A stretch of DNA of 64,000 bases from Paenibacillus xylanexedens (GCF_017874615.1 NZ_JAGIKV010000006.1:248001-312000), one strand, 5' to 3'. Shown: positions 1 to 9,618, numbered from the stretch's first letter. Numbers and translations: made by a program. Notes: generated from the letters alone by a model not told the origin.

Positions 1-426
1 CATGACGTCCTTAACCGCCGCACGCCCAATGGACCAGATATCCACACCTTGGTGATCGTAGAAGCGTTTATCCTCCGTCGCAACAAAGGCTTGCTTCACC
101 AGCTCAGGAATATCATCTTCTTTGACAGGGTCCAGCTTCTGAATGGACAGTTCCCCCATTAATTGGCCATTGCGATCATATACTTTTGAAGTTTCATTAA
201 TTGTGGTTTTGTCCTTGTTGGCTTTGAGCAGATTTTCACCACTCACCATAATAAATAAATATCCGCCTAGTGCACAGAATATGGCAATTGCCATTGTGAA
301 AAACAGTGTCCATCCAACGCGTTTACCCGTAATTTTTTTCTTTTTAGAGGTCTTTGGCTTCGCTTTTTTGGGTGACTTATTATTGTTGTTGCGATTGTTA
401 GACCTCGACAACGGATCGTTTGGCAT
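1..426 (-). CDS. Class A penicillin-binding protein (PBP1A-like), N-terminal part
   Basis: This is the first 142 residues of a bifunctional peptidoglycan glycosyltransferase/transpeptidase; the rest lies beyond the left edge. An Asn/Lys-rich basic cytoplasmic tail of about 38 residues leads into one membrane anchor (TLFFTMAIAIFCALGGYLFI). An extracellular stalk follows, then the start of the GT51 glycosyltransferase domain with the signature EDKRFYDHQGVD, which contains the catalytic Glu. The start is set by ATG at 426-424 with GGAGGTAAC directly upstream. The family polymerises lipid II and cross-links peptides outside the membrane. The gene lies downstream of hfq on the same strand. No substantial alternative family fits the GT51 motif; the exact paralogue is not decided by this fragment. 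Confidence 0.9.
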   Translation of the reverse strand, partial: MPNDPLSRSNNRNNNNKSPKKAKPKTSKKKKITGKRVGWTLFFTMAIAIFCALGGYLFIMVSGENLLKANKDKTTINETSKVYDRNGQLMGELSIQKLDPVKEDDIPELVKQAFVATEDKRFYDHQGVDIWSIGRAAVKDVM

Positions 427-514
427 GTTACCTCCTGACTCCCTTTCGGTTGCATAATTTCTAATCGTCTGTAGGCTTAGGCATATAATAAACATATTTT
501 GCCCGGAATGAAAA

Positions 515-541
515 GAACAACCCTTTATATTCAGGTTGCTC
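515..541 (-). terminator. Weak terminator-like hairpin after hfq
   Basis: Read on the minus strand, CAACC and GGTTG can pair across an 11-base loop and are followed by TTCTTTT. It lies between the end of hfq and the PBP gene. The stem is short, so termination is likely incomplete. The rest of 427-598 holds no convincing gene. Confidence 0.3.
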
Positions 542-598
542 TGTTTCAATACCTATACTTGTAGACGAAATGGTTGGTGAAAAGGTTTCGTAATTTTT

Positions 599-841
599 TT
601 AAGCTTCGCCGCTGTTATCTTGCTGCATCAGCGATACGCTGCGTTGCGGCGTGAACGTGGAGATGGCATGCTTGTAGACCATTTGCTGGCGTCCGTCGCT
701 GTCAATGACGATCGTAAAATTGTCAAATGCCTTGATCGTCCCGCGGATTTGGAAGCCATTGGTCAGATAGACCGTAGCAGGAATATTTTCTTTCCGCAGT
801 TGGTTCAAGAACGTATCTTGGATGTTGATGGACTTGTTCAT
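599..841 (-). CDS. hfq: RNA chaperone Hfq
   Basis: An 80-residue Sm-like protein that forms hexameric rings and binds small RNAs and mRNAs. The body begins [18 protein letters not shown], the conserved Hfq N-terminus. It continues with the Sm1 fold ([21 protein letters not shown]) and an Sm2 motif (YKHAIST, matching the usual YKHAIS). A start 13 codons further upstream (880) is possible on paper, but the protein family and a GGGGGT ribosome site about 6 bases before the ATG at 841 favour the shorter form. The C-terminal tail is short and acidic, as in Firmicutes. It sits directly after miaA, the classical order, but a terminator at 1123-1162 and a promoter at 915-923 indicate separate transcription. 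Confidence 0.95.
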   Translation of the reverse strand: MNKSINIQDTFLNQLRKENIPATVYLTNGFQIRGTIKAFDNFTIVIDSDGRQQMVYKHAISTFTPQRSVSLMQQDNSGEA

Positions 842-914
842 TAGCCGTACCCCCATTGGTTCATTTGAATTCGTGTTCAAGTAATATTCAATATCGCTGA
901 GTAGCTTTCGTGCT

Positions 915-923
915 ATTATATCA
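915..923 (-). promoter_or_regulatory. Candidate hfq promoter, extended -10
   Basis: On the minus strand the sequence reads TGATATAAT, a TGn plus TATAAT extended -10, about 75 bases upstream of the hfq start. No good -35 box sits 17 bases upstream, which is tolerated by extended -10 promoters. It lies downstream of the miaA terminator, consistent with hfq being transcribed on its own. Confidence 0.5.
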
Positions 924-1122
924 TGAACAGTTTCATATAATCCACAAAAACCCCTTGTCTACTATTTTACACCCATTCTTGGCGAGGAGAACAAATAGAA
1001 GACTTATCCATTATACACCGCTTGTCAGTTTTGCAAAAGAGGGACAAATTTTTCATTTCAAAGCACATTTATTCGTTGTTTGGCGAATGCTTAATCTCTA
1101 CCATCTGTTCTAGTGATAAGTA

Positions 1123-1162
1123 AAAACCTCTATCCTTTTGATGACTAAAAGGTAGAGGTTTA
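1123..1162 (-). terminator. Rho-independent terminator after miaA
   Basis: On the minus strand an AACCTCTACCTTTT arm, a 7-base loop and a pairing AAAAGGATAGAGGTT arm (one bulge) run into TTTTT. It separates miaA from hfq. Confidence 0.85.
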
Positions 1163-1214
1163 CATATCTTGATCTAATCGACGCCTGTCAGAAGAATACT
1201 AACAATCGCTCAAA

Positions 1215-2171
1215 TCAATCAAATTTCCGTGTAATCAATTCACTTATCTGCTTGTATTTCCCTTCAAAATCCTGGGTATCCGTCATGTCCACCCATTCAA
1301 TATCCTTCATATGGCGGAACCAGGAAAGCTGCCGTTTGGCAAACCGACGTGTATCCCTCTTCAACCACTCAACCGCAGCTTCCCAACTCACTTCCCCTTG
1401 CAGGAACGCTGCAATCTCCTTATATCCCAACCCTTGCATGGAAATATGACCTCTGGCCACTCCGCGTTCCAACAAGGATTTCACCTCATCTACCAGACCT
1501 TGTTCGATCATCAGATCAATCCGCTCTTCTACCCGGGCGTACAACTTCTGCCGATCCATTGTCAAACCAACAATAAGAAGGTCATAAGGCGACTCTTTCT
1601 TCTGTACTGCCAGCTGATCAGACCACTTCTCTCCTGTGAGATGATGAATCTCAAGCGCACGTACAATTCGCCGTTGGTCATTCGGATGCAGACGATCCGC
1701 ACTAACGGGATCAACTTCCCTCAATCGATCATGAAGGGCCTGAGCTCCATTTAACTCCGCATAGCTGAATTGTTGCTCCCTGAACGCTTCGTCCGAACCG
1801 CTATCCGAAAATTGGAAGCCGTAACATACTGATTCCACATATAGACCGGTGCCACCAACAATAAAAGGCATTTTACCGCGTTCATGGATTTCACTAATCA
1901 ATCGTGTGCAACTCTCCTGAAACTCGGCCACAGAATACGGATACTCCGGTTCATGGATATCAATGAGATGATGGGGTACACCCTTCATTTCTTCAGAGGT
2001 AATCTTGGCAGTTCCGATATCCATTTCACGATATACCTGCATCGAATCTCCTGAGATAATCTCACAATTGAAAGCTTGAGCAAGCTCGATGCTCATTCTT
2101 GTTTTGCCTACTGCTGTTGGTCCAACCAACACAAGCAGTTTAGGTTTTGGTTTAACTTCCACTTTCAACAT
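1215..2171 (-). CDS. miaA: tRNA dimethylallyltransferase MiaA
   Basis: Transfers a dimethylallyl group from DMAPP to N6 of A37 in tRNAs reading UNN codons. The 318-residue length matches the family. Visible features are the P-loop GPTAVGKT near residues 17-24, the SGDSMQVYREMDIGTAK substrate segment, the DIHEPEYPYSVAEF segment, the GGTGLY loop and the DQRRIVRALE helix. The start ATG at 2171 overlaps the 3' end of the upstream methyltransferase gene by 20 bases and has GGAGTG about 6 bases before it, pointing to translational coupling. It ends at a strong terminator. Confidence 0.97.
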   Translation of the reverse strand: MLKVEVKPKPKLLVLVGPTAVGKTRMSIELAQAFNCEIISGDSMQVYREMDIGTAKITSEEMKGVPHHLIDIHEPEYPYSVAEFQESCTRLISEIHERGKMPFIVGGTGLYVESVCYGFQFSDSGSDEAFREQQFSYAELNGAQALHDRLREVDPVSADRLHPNDQRRIVRALEIHHLTGEKWSDQLAVQKKESPYDLLIVGLTMDRQKLYARVEERIDLMIEQGLVDEVKSLLERGVARGHISMQGLGYKEIAAFLQGEVSWEAAVEWLKRDTRRFAKRQLSWFRHMKDIEWVDMTDTQDFEGKYKQISELITRKFD

Positions 2172-2937
2172 TAATCACTCCGTACAGGGTTTTTGCATTC
2201 GCCCGATCAAGTATTTTAAATCCGAGCCTGTCAAACTCCGCGCTGCCGCGCTTTTCTTTCATGACTACCCGTTTACGGGCAACCCGTTTCGCTTCCATAA
2301 TGCTCTGTTCATCCAGCGCGTGAGCATTTGCATAATCTCGCAAGGGCTGTATAGCACTTGAATCCATCATCGGTTCACGGAACATGGGGTCAAAATATAC
2401 GGTATCACAGCTTCGATCCGGCATGGAACGCAGCAACTCAAGATGATTCGCATGATGCAGCTCAATACGCCGGAAAGCTTCATTTACCGCTGGCTTGATC
2501 GTCTCATATTGAGACATCCCCTCCACTAATAGTGTATATAGCGGAAGAGAGCTCTCACATGCAATCACCCGTCCACTTTTGCCCACTGCAACCGAGAACA
2601 CCAGTGCATCCGTGCCCAGTCCGGCTGTACAATCGATGATGGTATCCCCTTCATTCACCGCCCCCGCCTCCAGCAGTGGATCAGGTTCTCCTCGCAATAT
2701 ACGTTTGGCACGAACAAATCCCATGCTGGGGTGGAACTCCAGCAACGGTGAATCCTTCCGAAATAGACGCACTTTACCCTGGAGTACAACCAGAACCTCC
2801 TCCGCCTCATAGTGTTCAATCATCATGGGCAGAGACATTTTATTACGGCGCACGTAAGTACCCCCTGTTGTTTCAGCAAGGTTTCGGGCCCGCTCCACAA
2901 GTAAAGCCGCTTCCTTTTCACCGGTTGTAATATACAT
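2152..2937 (-). CDS. RsmJ-like class I SAM-dependent methyltransferase
   Basis: A 261-residue Rossmann methyltransferase. The SAM-binding motif I is TIIDCTAGLGTDALVFSVAVG (about residues 99-119), followed by the acidic ACESS strand end. A DPMF catalytic-type motif at VYFDPMFREPM resembles the DPM(F/Y)P motif of RsmJ, the 16S rRNA m2G1516 methyltransferase. The gene sits between mutL (17-base gap) and miaA (20-base overlap), so it is part of the mutSL-miaA operon. Start ATG 2937 has AGGAGGAATCT before it. The fold is secure. rRNA as the substrate is inferred from the motif similarity, and another nucleic-acid substrate is possible. Confidence 0.8.
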   Translation of the reverse strand: MYITTGEKEAALLVERARNLAETTGGTYVRRNKMSLPMMIEHYEAEEVLVVLQGKVRLFRKDSPLLEFHPSMGFVRAKRILRGEPDPLLEAGAVNEGDTIIDCTAGLGTDALVFSVAVGKSGRVIACESSLPLYTLLVEGMSQYETIKPAVNEAFRRIELHHANHLELLRSMPDRSCDTVYFDPMFREPMMDSSAIQPLRDYANAHALDEQSIMEAKRVARKRVVMKEKRGSAEFDRLGFKILDRANAKTLYGVINVESGS

Positions 2938-2954
2938 AGATTCCTCCTAAATAG

Positions 2955-5189
2955 CTACATAACACGTTTGAACAATTTTTCCAGATCATATGTTGAAAAT
3001 GAAATCACAATCGGCCGCCCATGTGGACAAGTGTAGGGCTGACGACATGAACCCAGACGCTGAATCAACACTTCCGCTTCCTGATCGGTCAGCTTTTGGT
3101 TCGCTTTGATGGACGCCTTGCAGGAGCACATGATCGATGCAGCTTCTCGCATCTTGGCGACATCTATGCTGCGTTCACTCAACACCCACTCGGACATTTC
3201 TTCGATAATGTCTTTCTCGTCCCCTTTGGGGAACCAGAACGGATGGGAACGCACGCGGAACGTCTGTCCACCGAAATGCTCCAAATATACACCCGCCTGT
3301 TCGAACCAGGCCAGCCTTGTTTTCAGTTTTTCCGTCTCCGAAGGTGTAAATTCCAGCGTAATCGGCAGCAGTAACTCTTGTGAGGCCTGGGCAGGGTTAC
3401 CAAATTTCTCGTAATAGTACTCATAATTTACGCGTTCATGAGCGGCATGCTGATCAATCAAATATAAACCTTGGTCATTTTGCGCGATCAAATACGTACC
3501 ATGATGCTGTCCGATCAGACTCAGCTCCGGAAATGCGGGCATGGATGCATCCGATTTGATGGCAGCAGCAAGTTTAGTGGCATCAGGAAGACCTGAAGTT
3601 TTCCACGTCCGTTCACTTCGCGTAACTGAAGACGGATTATACGATGAACGTGCTTCCCTAACCGGTGAATATACGGAATCGGAGCGATACGTAGCTGGTT
3701 TGCCTTCAGCCAGCGGTTTCTCTGTTGCTCCACGATCCCCACCATCTTGAGAAGAGAGGTCAGATTTGGGAACAGTTTCGGTAGAACTTGTACTTGAACT
3801 TAAACTTGTACTTACATCCTTAGTGCCTTCTTGCACGTTAACGGATGTCTGCCCCCCGTCATGACTAGCAATCTTCTGCAAAATATCCCCGTTCCAACTT
3901 TCTAACTGCACAGGGGGGTGTGTAATCTCAGGTGGAGCTTCTGGCAACGGCACTGTCTGTCCCTGTTCAGATACCGGTTGTGCTGTGGACACATCCGCCG
4001 GAGCATCCAAATCCAGATCATCATCTTCGGCAGTCAACTTCAGCGGTGCAGCAGCAGGTTTCCCCAGTGGACCTTGTTGCCCATATCCTTCTGCATCAGA
4101 TGCATCTTTCAGCGGACCACGTGGAAAGAGGAATTGTTCCTGAATAAAGGAACTATCGTCCCCACGTCGAATCTGCTGTTTTTTGACCTGTGGAATCAGT
4201 ACCTCCTGCCGGAGTATCCCCCGCAACGTCGTCTCTATGAATTCATACAGTTCTGGTTCCTTGCTAAAGCGAACCTCCAACTTGGCCGGATGCACGTTCA
4301 CATCCACAAGAGATGGGTGCATCTCCAACTGCACCACGACAAGTGGGAAGCGATTGATGGGCAGCAAGGTATGGTAGGCTTTGAGAATCGCCTGATTGAG
4401 ACCGTAATTGCGAACAAATCGCCCATTAACAATCGTTGACATACCATTACGATTCGCTCGTGTCCATTCAGGCAGGCTGATCAACCCGCTCACTCGGTAA
4501 TCCAGACTTTCTCCCTGGATGGGAAGCATCGCTTTCGCTGCACTTGTACCATAGACCGCTGCAACCACTTGCAGCAGATCGCCGTTACCCAACGTTTGAA
4601 GCAACACATTCTCATTATGGCGTAGTCTGAACGAAATGTTTGGATGAGACATCGCCATCCGGTAAAGGACATCTGATATATGTCCCAGTTCCGTCTGGAT
4701 CGTTTTCATATATTTGAGTCTGGCAGGTGTATTGTAAAATAGTTCTCTCACTGCAAAATCTGTACCTTGGGGTGAGGTTGCATCTTCATGAGAGACAAGG
4801 TTTCCGCCTTCAATCAGGATGCGGCGTCCTCGCCCGTCATTGTCACTTGCCGATAATACCTCTACCTTGGACACTGCGGCAATACTCGCCAAGGCTTCGC
4901 CACGGAATCCAAGACTTGTGATCTGAAACAGATCTCGGCCATGGGCTATTTTGCTGGTCGCATGACGATAAAAGGCCGTTTCCATGTCCTCTGGCTCAAT
5001 ACCTGTACCATTATCTTTGACACGAATACTGAGGAGTCCGCCCTCTTCCACCGTCACTTCAATCTTGGTGGCGCCTGCATCCACCGAGTTTTCGAGCAAC
5101 TCTTTGACAACTGAAGCAGGCCGTTCGACCACTTCACCCGCCGCGATCTGGTTGGCAATGTGTTCATCAAGCACATGTATTTTCGCCAC
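2955..5189 (-). CDS. mutL: DNA mismatch repair protein MutL with endonuclease motif
   Basis: A GHKL-type ATPase coordinating mismatch repair. The N-terminal ATPase has IAAGEVVERPASVVKELLENSVDAGA and the DNGTGI and GFRGEAL motifs. A long Ser/Thr/Pro-rich, probably disordered linker spans about residues 345-540. The C-terminal domain carries DQHAAHERVNYE, the metal-binding DQHA(X)2E(X)4E endonuclease motif, plus the downstream CSCKASIKA and CPHGRP elements typical of nicking MutL proteins in bacteria without MutH. The start is GTG at 5189 with GGGAGGGG about 10 bases upstream. At 744 residues it is longer than Bacillus subtilis MutL, mainly through the linker. It follows mutS by 21 bases and belongs to the same operon. 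Confidence 0.97.
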   Translation of the reverse strand: MAKIHVLDEHIANQIAAGEVVERPASVVKELLENSVDAGATKIEVTVEEGGLLSIRVKDNGTGIEPEDMETAFYRHATSKIAHGRDLFQITSLGFRGEALASIAAVSKVEVLSASDNDGRGRRILIEGGNLVSHEDATSPQGTDFAVRELFYNTPARLKYMKTIQTELGHISDVLYRMAMSHPNISFRLRHNENVLLQTLGNGDLLQVVAAVYGTSAAKAMLPIQGESLDYRVSGLISLPEWTRANRNGMSTIVNGRFVRNYGLNQAILKAYHTLLPINRFPLVVVQLEMHPSLVDVNVHPAKLEVRFSKEPELYEFIETTLRGILRQEVLIPQVKKQQIRRGDDSSFIQEQFLFPRGPLKDASDAEGYGQQGPLGKPAAAPLKLTAEDDDLDLDAPADVSTAQPVSEQGQTVPLPEAPPEITHPPVQLESWNGDILQKIASHDGGQTSVNVQEGTKDVSTSLSSSTSSTETVPKSDLSSQDGGDRGATEKPLAEGKPATYRSDSVYSPVREARSSYNPSSVTRSERTWKTSGLPDATKLAAAIKSDASMPAFPELSLIGQHHGTYLIAQNDQGLYLIDQHAAHERVNYEYYYEKFGNPAQASQELLLPITLEFTPSETEKLKTRLAWFEQAGVYLEHFGGQTFRVRSHPFWFPKGDEKDIIEEMSEWVLSERSIDVAKMREAASIMCSCKASIKANQKLTDQEAEVLIQRLGSCRQPYTCPHGRPIVISFSTYDLEKLFKRVM

Positions 5190-5210
5190 AGGTTTTCCCC
5201 TCCCTTATAC

Positions 5211-8012
5211 TCAGGATAATTGCTGTGCCTTCAATTTGAGATCATTCAATATCTGCATCGCCTGAAGAGGCGTCATATTCATGACATCGATATCTTTCAT
5301 CGTACGGATGAATTCTCGCGCTGGTTTATCCACCGCAACTACATCCGGTTTCGTTGCCACACTCGGCTCATCATCCCCAAAGATGGACAGTTGAACCACA
5401 TCCGAATGGTTTGCGGCGGACTGTCCTTTGCTGTTTGATTTCCTGGCATGTTGCTTCGCAACCGAATCTTCAATAGAAGGTGTGTACTCTGCACTCTCCA
5501 CAATCTCGCGTTCCCGGATCAATGGTGCTGAATCCGTGTGCTGAAATTCTCCACCTTTTAATTTCAAGCCTTCTTCCTGCTTCTCGTTTCCGATATATTC
5601 ACTGCCCACAGCTACTTGCGCGGCCGCATGTTCGAACCCATGCAATAGTCCATTCGCCCGCTCAATAATGCTATCAGGCAGACCTGCAAGGCGTGCACAA
5701 TAGATACCATAACTGCTGCTGGCTGCCCCGACAATCAATTTGCGCAGGAAATTAACTTTGTCACCACTCTCCTGTACCGCCATCGAGTAGTTGGCCAGCT
5801 TATCCAGACTCTCCTCCAGATGAGCAAGCTCATGGAAATGAGTTGATACAAGGGCTTTACAGCCGATAATATCATGTACATATTCAATAACAGACTGAGC
5901 AATCGCCATACCTTCACTGGTCGACGTTCCCCGTCCCAATTCATCTATAATAATCAGACTACGTGGTGTGGCTTTGTCCGTCATAACCTGAATGTCGGCC
6001 ATCTCCACCATGAATGTGCTTTGTCCACCAATGAGATCATCCGCGGCACCGATCCGTGTGAAAATGCGATCCATGATCGGCACTTCCGCCTGACCCGCAG
6101 GTACAAAACAACCCACTTGCGCCAAAATGGAGATTAAAGCGACCTGTCGCATATAGGTACTCTTACCAGCCATATTTGGTCCAGTAATCAGCAGAATACG
6201 TGCCTCTTCCTTGGTCATTGCGGTGTGATTGGCAATAAATGCACCATCTCGCATGACCGCCTCAACGACCGGATGGCGTCCTTCTTCCACAACCAGATCA
6301 TAACCGTCGGTCAACGTAGGACGTACAAAGTTTCGCTCAGCACTGATCACCGCAAAAGATTGATACACATCAATTTCCGCTACCTGTTCAGCCAGCTTTT
6401 GCAGTCTTGCGATCTCTTTGTTCAGCCGCTCGCGCAGTTCTGCAAACAGTCCATACTCAATATCAACCATTTTGTCCTGAGCTTCGAGAATCAGCGTCTC
6501 TTTTTCCTTCAACTCCGGCGTAATGTAACGTTCTGCATTGGCAAGTGTCTGTTTACGTTCATAACGTCCCTCTGGCAACGCGGACAGATTGGACTTGGTG
6601 ATCTCGATGTAATAACCAAACACTTTGTTATATCCAATCTTCAGCGATCGAATGCCTGTCGCCTCACGCTCTCGCGCTTCCAGCTCCGCAATCCACTGTT
6701 TCCCGTTGACTGAAGCCTCACGCAATTCATCCAGACGTTCATGGTACCCTTCACGAATCAGGCCTCCGTCCCTTACCGATACCGGTGGCTCGTCCACAAT
6801 GGCTTGCCCGATGGCATCAAGCAGATCATTACAATCATCCATCGTTTCGGCAATATGCTGCAATGTTGCGGAAGATGATCCTGCGCAATGTTGACGAAGT
6901 CTTGGAATTTTCTCCAGTGATGATTTGAGCGCATTCAGGTCACGACCATTGGCATTACCAAACGCAATCCGGCCTACCAAACGCTCCAGATCATAGATGT
7001 CTTTGAGTTCTGCCCGCAGGTCCTCACGCAATATAAACTGGTTGTACAACGTATCCACTGCTTCAAGACGCTCATTAATCTTCCCTTTTTGCAACAATGG
7101 CTTATCGACCCAGCGACGCAGCATTCTTGCACCCATGGACGTCTCCGTCCGATCAAGCAACCAGAGTAATGAACCTTTTTTGGAGCGTTCACGCACCGTT
7201 TCCACCAATTCCAGGTTTCGGCGGGTAAACGGGTCCAAGATCATATAATGATCCGGCTCATACGTTGAGATTTGTGTTAATTGTCCCAGAGAACGTTTCT
7301 GTGTCTCACTCAGATAGGAGAAAAGACGTGCAATACAGGCTTGACGTTCAGGCTCTAGCCTTGCCCACACAGCCTCGCCAAACTGCTGACGGACCAAATC
7401 TTCCTTATTTTTTGTCCACGACGTGTAGACCACCGGGCGTCCGATTGGAGATGCCTCGGCTTCTACCGTTTCAAGCAGCGCTACATCCCCCACCAGCTCC
7501 GATGGTTCGTAGATGCCGATTTCATCCTTGAGCCATTCCTTGGAATAGGGTACGGATGTCACATACAACTCACCCGTTGACAGATCACAGGCCGCGAGCG
7601 CCAGCGTATTTTGATTACCTGTAAGACACACCATGTAGTTGTTGGATTTGTCCCCCAACGTTTTGCCTTCCATCACCGTTCCGGGTGTAACCACACGTAC
7701 AATTTCACGACGTACCATGCCTTTCGTTACACTCGCATCTTCCATCTGTTCACATATCGCAACTTTATAGCCTTTTTCAATCAGACGCTGTATGTAATTG
7801 TCAGCCGAATGATAAGGTACACCGCACATCGGAATTTTGTCATCCGTGCCTCCGTTACGTGCGGTCAGCGTGATCTCAAGTTCACGGGAAGCATTAATCG
7901 CATCCTCGAAGAACAGTTCATAGAAGTCACCCAATCTAAAAAATAGAAAAGCATCTTGTGCTTCGGCCTTCACTTGCAAATATTGTTGAATCATTGGCGT
8001 ATACTGAGCCAT
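5211..8012 (-). CDS. mutS: DNA mismatch recognition protein MutS
   Basis: A 933-residue mismatch sensor ATPase. Near the N-terminus the mismatch-stacking motif FFRLGDFYELF contains the Phe-x-Glu wedge. The ATPase domain has TGPNMAGKSTYMRQ (Walker A), LIIIDELGRGTST (Walker B and signature) and the downstream STHFHEL. A Lys/Ser-rich C-terminal segment precedes VQLSIF, a likely beta-clamp-binding peptide (QLSIF-type). A longer reading frame extends 20 codons upstream, but MAQYTPMIQQY is the family start, and GGAGGATATTCATC places a ribosome site before the ATG at 8012. It is the first gene of the mutS-mutL-methyltransferase-miaA operon. Confidence 0.97.
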   Translation of the reverse strand: MAQYTPMIQQYLQVKAEAQDAFLFFRLGDFYELFFEDAINASRELEITLTARNGGTDDKIPMCGVPYHSADNYIQRLIEKGYKVAICEQMEDASVTKGMVRREIVRVVTPGTVMEGKTLGDKSNNYMVCLTGNQNTLALAACDLSTGELYVTSVPYSKEWLKDEIGIYEPSELVGDVALLETVEAEASPIGRPVVYTSWTKNKEDLVRQQFGEAVWARLEPERQACIARLFSYLSETQKRSLGQLTQISTYEPDHYMILDPFTRRNLELVETVRERSKKGSLLWLLDRTETSMGARMLRRWVDKPLLQKGKINERLEAVDTLYNQFILREDLRAELKDIYDLERLVGRIAFGNANGRDLNALKSSLEKIPRLRQHCAGSSSATLQHIAETMDDCNDLLDAIGQAIVDEPPVSVRDGGLIREGYHERLDELREASVNGKQWIAELEAREREATGIRSLKIGYNKVFGYYIEITKSNLSALPEGRYERKQTLANAERYITPELKEKETLILEAQDKMVDIEYGLFAELRERLNKEIARLQKLAEQVAEIDVYQSFAVISAERNFVRPTLTDGYDLVVEEGRHPVVEAVMRDGAFIANHTAMTKEEARILLITGPNMAGKSTYMRQVALISILAQVGCFVPAGQAEVPIMDRIFTRIGAADDLIGGQSTFMVEMADIQVMTDKATPRSLIIIDELGRGTSTSEGMAIAQSVIEYVHDIIGCKALVSTHFHELAHLEESLDKLANYSMAVQESGDKVNFLRKLIVGAASSSYGIYCARLAGLPDSIIERANGLLHGFEHAAAQVAVGSEYIGNEKQEEGLKLKGGEFQHTDSAPLIREREIVESAEYTPSIEDSVAKQHARKSNSKGQSAANHSDVVQLSIFGDDEPSVATKPDVVAVDKPAREFIRTMKDIDVMNMTPLQAMQILNDLKLKAQQLS

Positions 8013-8219
8013 GATGAATATCCTCCATCCCGTTCCTATAATGTCAGGAAGAAACGCGTCCTGGAAGGACAATAAGACGGTCAGGCACTGTGTTTGCGCC
8101 TCCGCCTTATGTGTTGGCTAATCGCCACTTCCTTCAAGGGTTGCTGCTCCATATCTTCCGTACTAGCTTATTACTCATAAAAGACTTGTTTCTTATTATA
8201 TCAAAAAAACGTCCATACT

Positions 8220-9470
8220 TCATGAACCTGCCCGAATATTCCAGAGTTTGCGAATATCGCGGCTCTCATCCCAAGTTCTTCCCAGTTTTAATTGAAGGAT
8301 TAACGGAGACGCATATCGTTCATAACGTGCATATCCATCCAACCTCTTCAGATCATCTACGAGTGCTGGGATGTGTTCCTTAATCACTTCGCGCTTTCCC
8401 TCATAAAAAGCGGCATGAACCTCAGCTTTCGCCAACGGACGCTGCCGTAATTGAGTATACCCGCTCGCGATCAGACCTGCCAAGGCCACAACACCTTTCG
8501 CAACAAGGGGCGACACAAGAAAGCTGGGTAACGTACGATACTCAAACCCACCATAGGATTTCAGACGAAAATCACCAAGTGCTCCATAACGGGGTCGTCT
8601 TCCCGCTCCACGGGGGTCTTGCAGAAATGCCAGTGGCAATGCCAGATAATTGTCCAGTGCACGAAGCAGTTCCCCGGTAAGATTCACCCCGCTAAAATGA
8701 ATATGACCACCCAAAGGTAACCCCCGTTGTGGCATCCCTCCTGCCTGCCAGATGAGCGAGTGATCACTGATGCTGCGGGAAGCGGCTGCGAATGCCCTCA
8801 TCAGATGAGCCAGCAGTTCTCGTGGTTCGGAGCTGGGAGCAGGCCGCAATTCGGCAACCGGATATATGCGCCGTCCACCAATCGTCACGGAATCACAGCC
8901 TGCCATTCCTGTACGTTCAAGAAATTTGGAGGCGGGTACGATTTTAGATTCCGGCATCTGAACCAGCAGGAACTCGGGGTCCATGCCTAGTATTGGAATG
9001 GGTCTGTGACTCACTTCCTCATCTAGCAGTTCCTGATGCTGCTTCCAGCTTTCCCTATAGGTAGCAGCAAGGTTGGTCACCCCTTTCCAGGGACACGGAT
9101 CAATCGAAATCACTGCACAGCCGCCATTCCCTGAGGATTCCATTCGAACAGCTCCATGATCCAGTCCTAGCGTATACAGCGTTTTGATCGCAAGTCGTTC
9201 TATGCGCTTGAACAAGGTGGAACTCGCTTCACGCTCCAACAGAGTTTCCTGTGCCCCTCCCATGCCACTAGTATCCTTGCGTTTGATCCGGATCGCCTGC
9301 AGACAACTTATCTCTACGTCATAGCGTACGCGCAAGCCTTGTTCACGTTTGCGCCGATCGTGCAGTGACAATACTTCAATGCCTGCCTGTTTCAACCGTT
9401 CTACACGTTCTCCAGAAGTCATCCTTTCATATCGGCTTAGCGCTTCCTCCGCTTGTTCCATCACATTCAT
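8220..9470 (-). CDS. Putative amidoligase (COOH-NH2 ligase type) next to cotE
   Basis: A 416-residue protein resembling the phage phiEco32-like COOH-NH2 ligase/amidoligase group, relatives of glutamine synthetase-fold and ATP-dependent carboxylate-amine ligases. Supporting segments are GMDPEFLLV (about residue 161, a metal/nucleotide-type acidic motif), VAELRPAPSSEPRELLAHL and GLPLGGHIHFSG (about residue 252, paired His in a glycine loop). The N-terminal 130 residues are basic and have no motif I recognise. No signal peptide or membrane segment is seen. It lies between mutS and the spore coat gene cotE on the same strand, behind a large leader hairpin. A role in modifying spore-coat or cell-envelope peptides is inference only. 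The family call is moderately secure. Confidence 0.6.
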   Translation of the reverse strand: MNVMEQAEEALSRYERMTSGERVERLKQAGIEVLSLHDRRKREQGLRVRYDVEISCLQAIRIKRKDTSGMGGAQETLLEREASSTLFKRIERLAIKTLYTLGLDHGAVRMESSGNGGCAVISIDPCPWKGVTNLAATYRESWKQHQELLDEEVSHRPIPILGMDPEFLLVQMPESKIVPASKFLERTGMAGCDSVTIGGRRIYPVAELRPAPSSEPRELLAHLMRAFAAASRSISDHSLIWQAGGMPQRGLPLGGHIHFSGVNLTGELLRALDNYLALPLAFLQDPRGAGRRPRYGALGDFRLKSYGGFEYRTLPSFLVSPLVAKGVVALAGLIASGYTQLRQRPLAKAEVHAAFYEGKREVIKEHIPALVDDLKRLDGYARYERYASPLILQLKLGRTWDESRDIRKLWNIRAGS

Positions 9471-9495
9471 TACGTCCCCCCTCCCGGATCATGCA

Positions 9496-9570
9496 ACTAA
9501 AATAAAAATAACCCCGCAATGCGGAGCCTTCCCGTGAAAGGTATTCCAGGCACATTGCGAGGCTCGTTAC
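9496..9570 (-). terminator. Large leader hairpin with T-rich tail upstream of the amidoligase gene
   Basis: On the minus strand CCTCGCAATG pairs with CATTGCGGGG (with G-U pairs) around an inner hairpin CCTT...AAGG, followed by TTATTTTTATTTT. It ends about 25 bases before the amidoligase start, so it acts either as a second terminator after cotE or as an attenuator for the amidoligase gene. Confidence 0.5.
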
Positions 9571-9591
9571 CACCCATTTTTTAATATTTAA

Positions 9592-9618
9592 GAAGAAAGA
9601 GGGCTTACGCCCTCTTCA
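9592..9618 (-). terminator. Terminator after cotE
   Basis: AAGAGGGC and GCCCTCTT form a perfect 8-bp stem with a 4-base loop, and the minus strand continues TTCTTCTTAAATATT. A second small hairpin (GCGCC/GGCGC) lies at 9621-9634, between cotE and this stem. Confidence 0.6.

Noticed and set aside
267..455. 62-codon minus-strand frame overlapping the PBP gene
   Set aside because: It lies in a different frame of the PBP coding region, whose own start has a clear ribosome site.
842..880. Upstream extension of hfq by 13 codons
   Set aside because: Hfq proteins begin at MNKSINIQD, and the GGGGGT ribosome site serves the ATG at 841.
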